Source: DATARH01 sp036268425 (GTDB lineage: Bacteria; Pseudomonadota; Alphaproteobacteria; ATCC43930; CGMCC-115725). From it: DNA of 64,000 bases. Made by a program: the position numbers and the translations under genes. Shown here piece by piece: positions 62,349 to 64,000 of the stretch. The notes under the pieces are model-generated. The model did not search any database, was not told the DNA's origin, and was given only the letters and a program-made list of their open reading frames with translations. The first letter of the stretch is position 1. Every line of letters begins with the position of its first letter. Location of the stretch: assembly GCA_036268425.1 (NCBI GenBank), contig DATAUE010000149.1, positions 372,001 through 436,000 on the forward strand, written 5' to 3'.

Positions 62349-62828
62349 ATGAGCCTCCCCGTCCCGTTCGACCTTTATGAAGGCGAAGTCTTGCCGCAGT
62401 GGATCGACCATAACGACCACATGAACCTCGCCTATTACACCGTGCTGTTCGACGGTGCGACGGACCTGTTGTTCGATGAGCTCGGCCTCGGCCTCGCCTA
62501 TCGCCGCGAAACGCAGCGGGGCACGTTTGTCGCCGAGACGCATAACCGTTTCGAGCGGGAGTTGCGGGTCGGCTCGCGGGTGCGGGTGGCCATTCAGATT
62601 ATCGCGGCAGATGACAAGCGCCTGCATCTGGCGCACGAGATGTTCGCCGTTGCGGGCGGACACCGCGCCGCGACACAGGAACTGATGTTCCTGCACGTTG
62701 ACCTCGTGGCCCGGCGGGTGATGCCGTTTCCCGAGGATTTGCGGCGGCGCATCGCCGCCGAGGCCGCTGCCCACATCGTTCTGCCGCGGCCTGACTGGGT
62801 TGGCCGCCGGATCGCCATGCCGGGATAG
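62349..62828 (+). CDS. Thioesterase-family (hotdog) protein
   Basis: A 159-residue single-domain hotdog protein. The N-terminal motif WIDHNDHMNLAYYTVLFDGA holds the Asp of the 4HBT active site, and ETHNRFERELRVGSRVRVAI is the usual beta-sheet edge. The sequence resembles thioesterases found beside or fused to carnitine dehydrogenase, so betainyl-CoA or another acyl-CoA is possible; no such partner is here. It is divergent from prs, 221 bases apart, and convergent with the DUF1810 gene. Confidence 0.82.
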   Translation: MSLPVPFDLYEGEVLPQWIDHNDHMNLAYYTVLFDGATDLLFDELGLGLAYRRETQRGTFVAETHNRFERELRVGSRVRVAIQIIAADDKRLHLAHEMFAVAGGHRAATQELMFLHVDLVARRVMPFPEDLRRRIAAEAAAHIVLPRPDWVGRRIAMPG

Positions 62829-62839
62829 ATCTCACCGCT

Positions 62840-63277
62840 TCAGCCCAGACGGTCGAGCGTCGCCTCGTCTTCGCCGCCGGCGGGAAAGAATTTGTTTAGG
62901 GCCTCGGCGAATACCGCGTTTTCCGGTGTCACCCGTGAGAACAAAGTCATCGACGAGCGGAATTTCAGATTATCGGGCTCGCCTAGAATCTCGACGATCG
63001 AACGGCCGCTCGTCTGCATGACAAGGCGCGTGCATTCGCGAAGACGCGGCCCCAGCACCGGGTGGTTCAGATAGGCCACGGCCTCGTCGCGGCCCGAAAT
63101 TGCGTATGTCCGTGCCACGGGGCTGAGCCCCAGCCCGGCAATCTGCGGAAAAACAAACCACATCCAATGGCTGCGCTTTTCCCCGGCTCGCAATTCCGCG
63201 AGCACCCGCTCGAACACCGGCGCCTGCGCCTCGACAAAACGCCGCAGATTATGCGGATCGCCGGCCGCGTCCGGCAT
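62840..63277 (-). CDS. DUF1810 family protein
   Basis: A 145-residue protein of the DUF1810 family (related to E. coli YfeU-like and calpastatin-named proteins) with the diagnostic sequence LRRFVEAQAPVFERVLAELR, KRSHWMWFVFPQIAGLGLSP and RECTRLVMQTSGRSIVEIL, ending in KFRSSMTLFSRVTP. Its function is unknown; distant relatives act in ADP-ribosylation or toxin contexts, which I do not infer here. ATG 63277 gives the family start; it lies five bases after the stop of the cyclase gene, so the two are co-transcribed. Confidence 0.82.
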   Translation of the reverse strand: MPDAAGDPHNLRRFVEAQAPVFERVLAELRAGEKRSHWMWFVFPQIAGLGLSPVARTYAISGRDEAVAYLNHPVLGPRLRECTRLVMQTSGRSIVEILGEPDNLKFRSSMTLFSRVTPENAVFAEALNKFFPAGGEDEATLDRLG

Positions 63278-63282
63278 GCCGG

Positions 63283-64000
63283 CTATTTGTCTTCCATGAT
63301 CCACACGCCGTTCCAATGCTCCGGCGGCGGATGCCTGCGGTAATAATAGCAGCGGTCGATGAAGATGCGCGACGGCTGATCGCTCGGCACGACGTCGAGG
63401 GCCTCACTGAAGCGCTGGATCGCCTGCGACCAATCGCGCCGCTGATAGCAATCGAGACCGGCCTCATAGGCCGATATCAGGGTGCCCATCCGCGGGAAGC
63501 GCTCCGTATCGTAATGATCGAGCGATTCGTAGGCGAGTGTGGGCTGCGATTTTCCTTTCACCTGGATCAAATCGAGGCGGCGTAGCGTCGGCCGCGAACG
63601 CAACGCTTCAACCGTGGAGGCGGCGATCAGCACCGTCGTCCCGTAATGCTTGTTGGCGCCTTCGAGACGAGCGGCGAGGTTCACATTGTCGCCGATCACG
63701 GTGTATTCGAGCCGCCGGCGCGAGGAACCCAGCGACCCGGCGAGCACCTCGCCGGTTGCCACCCCGACCCCGATCTCGATCGGTTCGAGGCCGTGTTCCA
63801 GCCGCTGCACGTTAAACACCTTGAGTTCGCGGATCATTTCCGTCGCGACGACCAAGGCGTTGTCGGCATCCGAGACATCAGAGATCGCTGTGCCGAACAC
63901 AGCCATGATCGCGTCGCCGATATATTTGTCGAGCATGCCGCCATGCGCGAACACCACTTCGACCATGCTGGTAAAATACTCGTTCAGCAGCGTCACGGTT
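63283..64000 (-). CDS. Class III adenylate/guanylate cyclase, C-terminal part (5' end outside window)
   Basis: The frame remains open at the right edge of the window, so only the last 239 or so codons are visible. They contain most of a class III cyclase catalytic domain: LDKYIGDAIMAVFG with the metal aspartate, GVGVATGEVLAGSLGSSRRR, LEYTVIGDNVNLAARLEGAN and TVEALRSRPTLRRLDLIQVK. A C-terminal TPR-like segment (ISAYEAGLDCYQRRDWSQAI) follows. N-terminal domains, probably a sensor (CHASE2 or similar), lie beyond the window. The DUF1810 gene is immediately downstream. Confidence 0.9.
   Translation of the reverse strand, partial: TVTLLNEYFTSMVEVVFAHGGMLDKYIGDAIMAVFGTAISDVSDADNALVVATEMIRELKVFNVQRLEHGLEPIEIGVGVATGEVLAGSLGSSRRRLEYTVIGDNVNLAARLEGANKHYGTTVLIAASTVEALRSRPTLRRLDLIQVKGKSQPTLAYESLDHYDTERFPRMGTLISAYEAGLDCYQRRDWSQAIQRFSEALDVVPSDQPSRIFIDRCYYYRRHPPPEHWNGVWIMEDK

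Overview
The window is a GC-rich chromosomal segment of an alphaproteobacterium, most likely from the Rhodospirillales or a close relative. The support is gene content and order: serC-serA followed by hisZ-purA; a short ProRS followed by lolC-lolD and dnaE; GapR (DUF2312) beside a DUF1244 gene; a fused TrpE-TrpG; and the prs-rplY-pth-ychF block. I see no insertion sequence, prophage, CRISPR array, rRNA or tRNA gene. About nine tenths is coding and nearly all of it looks like vertically inherited core genome. This is an assignment from gene order and protein motifs; no alignment was run.

Layout. 1-7.3 kb: serine synthesis (serC end, serA), histidine regulation (hisZ), adenylosuccinate synthetase (purA) and glutamine-dependent NAD synthetase (nadE). 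7.3-10.9 kb: a small membrane protein, an Ldh2-type dehydrogenase and an acyl-CoA ligase. 11-16.3 kb: an accessory-looking row of flavoprotein monooxygenase, ATP-grasp enzyme, ABC exporter and N-formylglutamate amidohydrolase-like protein, met by a convergent orphan PAS histidine kinase. 17.8-24 kb: gapR, DUF1244, sppA, an amidase, a secreted protein and an SGNH hydrolase. 23.8-26.3 kb: hldE-hldD for the heptose of LPS inner core. 26.4-33.9 kb: a Pro/Ala-rich exported protein, a second amidase, a D-aminoacylase-like amidohydrolase, an acyltransferase and a GH15 glucoamylase-like enzyme. 34-42 kb: proS, lolC, lolD, an unknown gene and dnaE.

42.2-50 kb: a secreted protein with a peptidoglycan-binding tail, then the trp/molybdopterin region. 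Here trpE(G) is transcribed leftward behind a complete attenuator (14-residue leader peptide with three Trp codons, apparently leaderless), while trpD, an in-frame trpC-moaC fusion and moeA run rightward with overlapping ends. 50-53.5 kb: an FKBP isomerase, an NHL-propeller protein and an unrecognised His-rich 538-residue protein. 53.8-64 kb: a CPA1 Na+/H+ antiporter with a C-terminal cyclic-nucleotide-binding domain (SOS1-like layout), ychF, an LpxH-like phosphoesterase divergent from a ceramide-glucosyltransferase-like enzyme, pth, rplY, prs, a thioesterase, a DUF1810 protein and the end of an adenylate cyclase.

The points most worth a second look are the TrpC-MoaC fusion, the leaderless trpL attenuator, a structured non-coding stretch before proS, the oxidase/ATP-grasp/exporter row, short tandem repeats sitting on or just after stop codons of three genes (two of them in the same pth-prs block), a perfect 34-bp palindrome near 51.8 kb, and the unknown His-rich protein.
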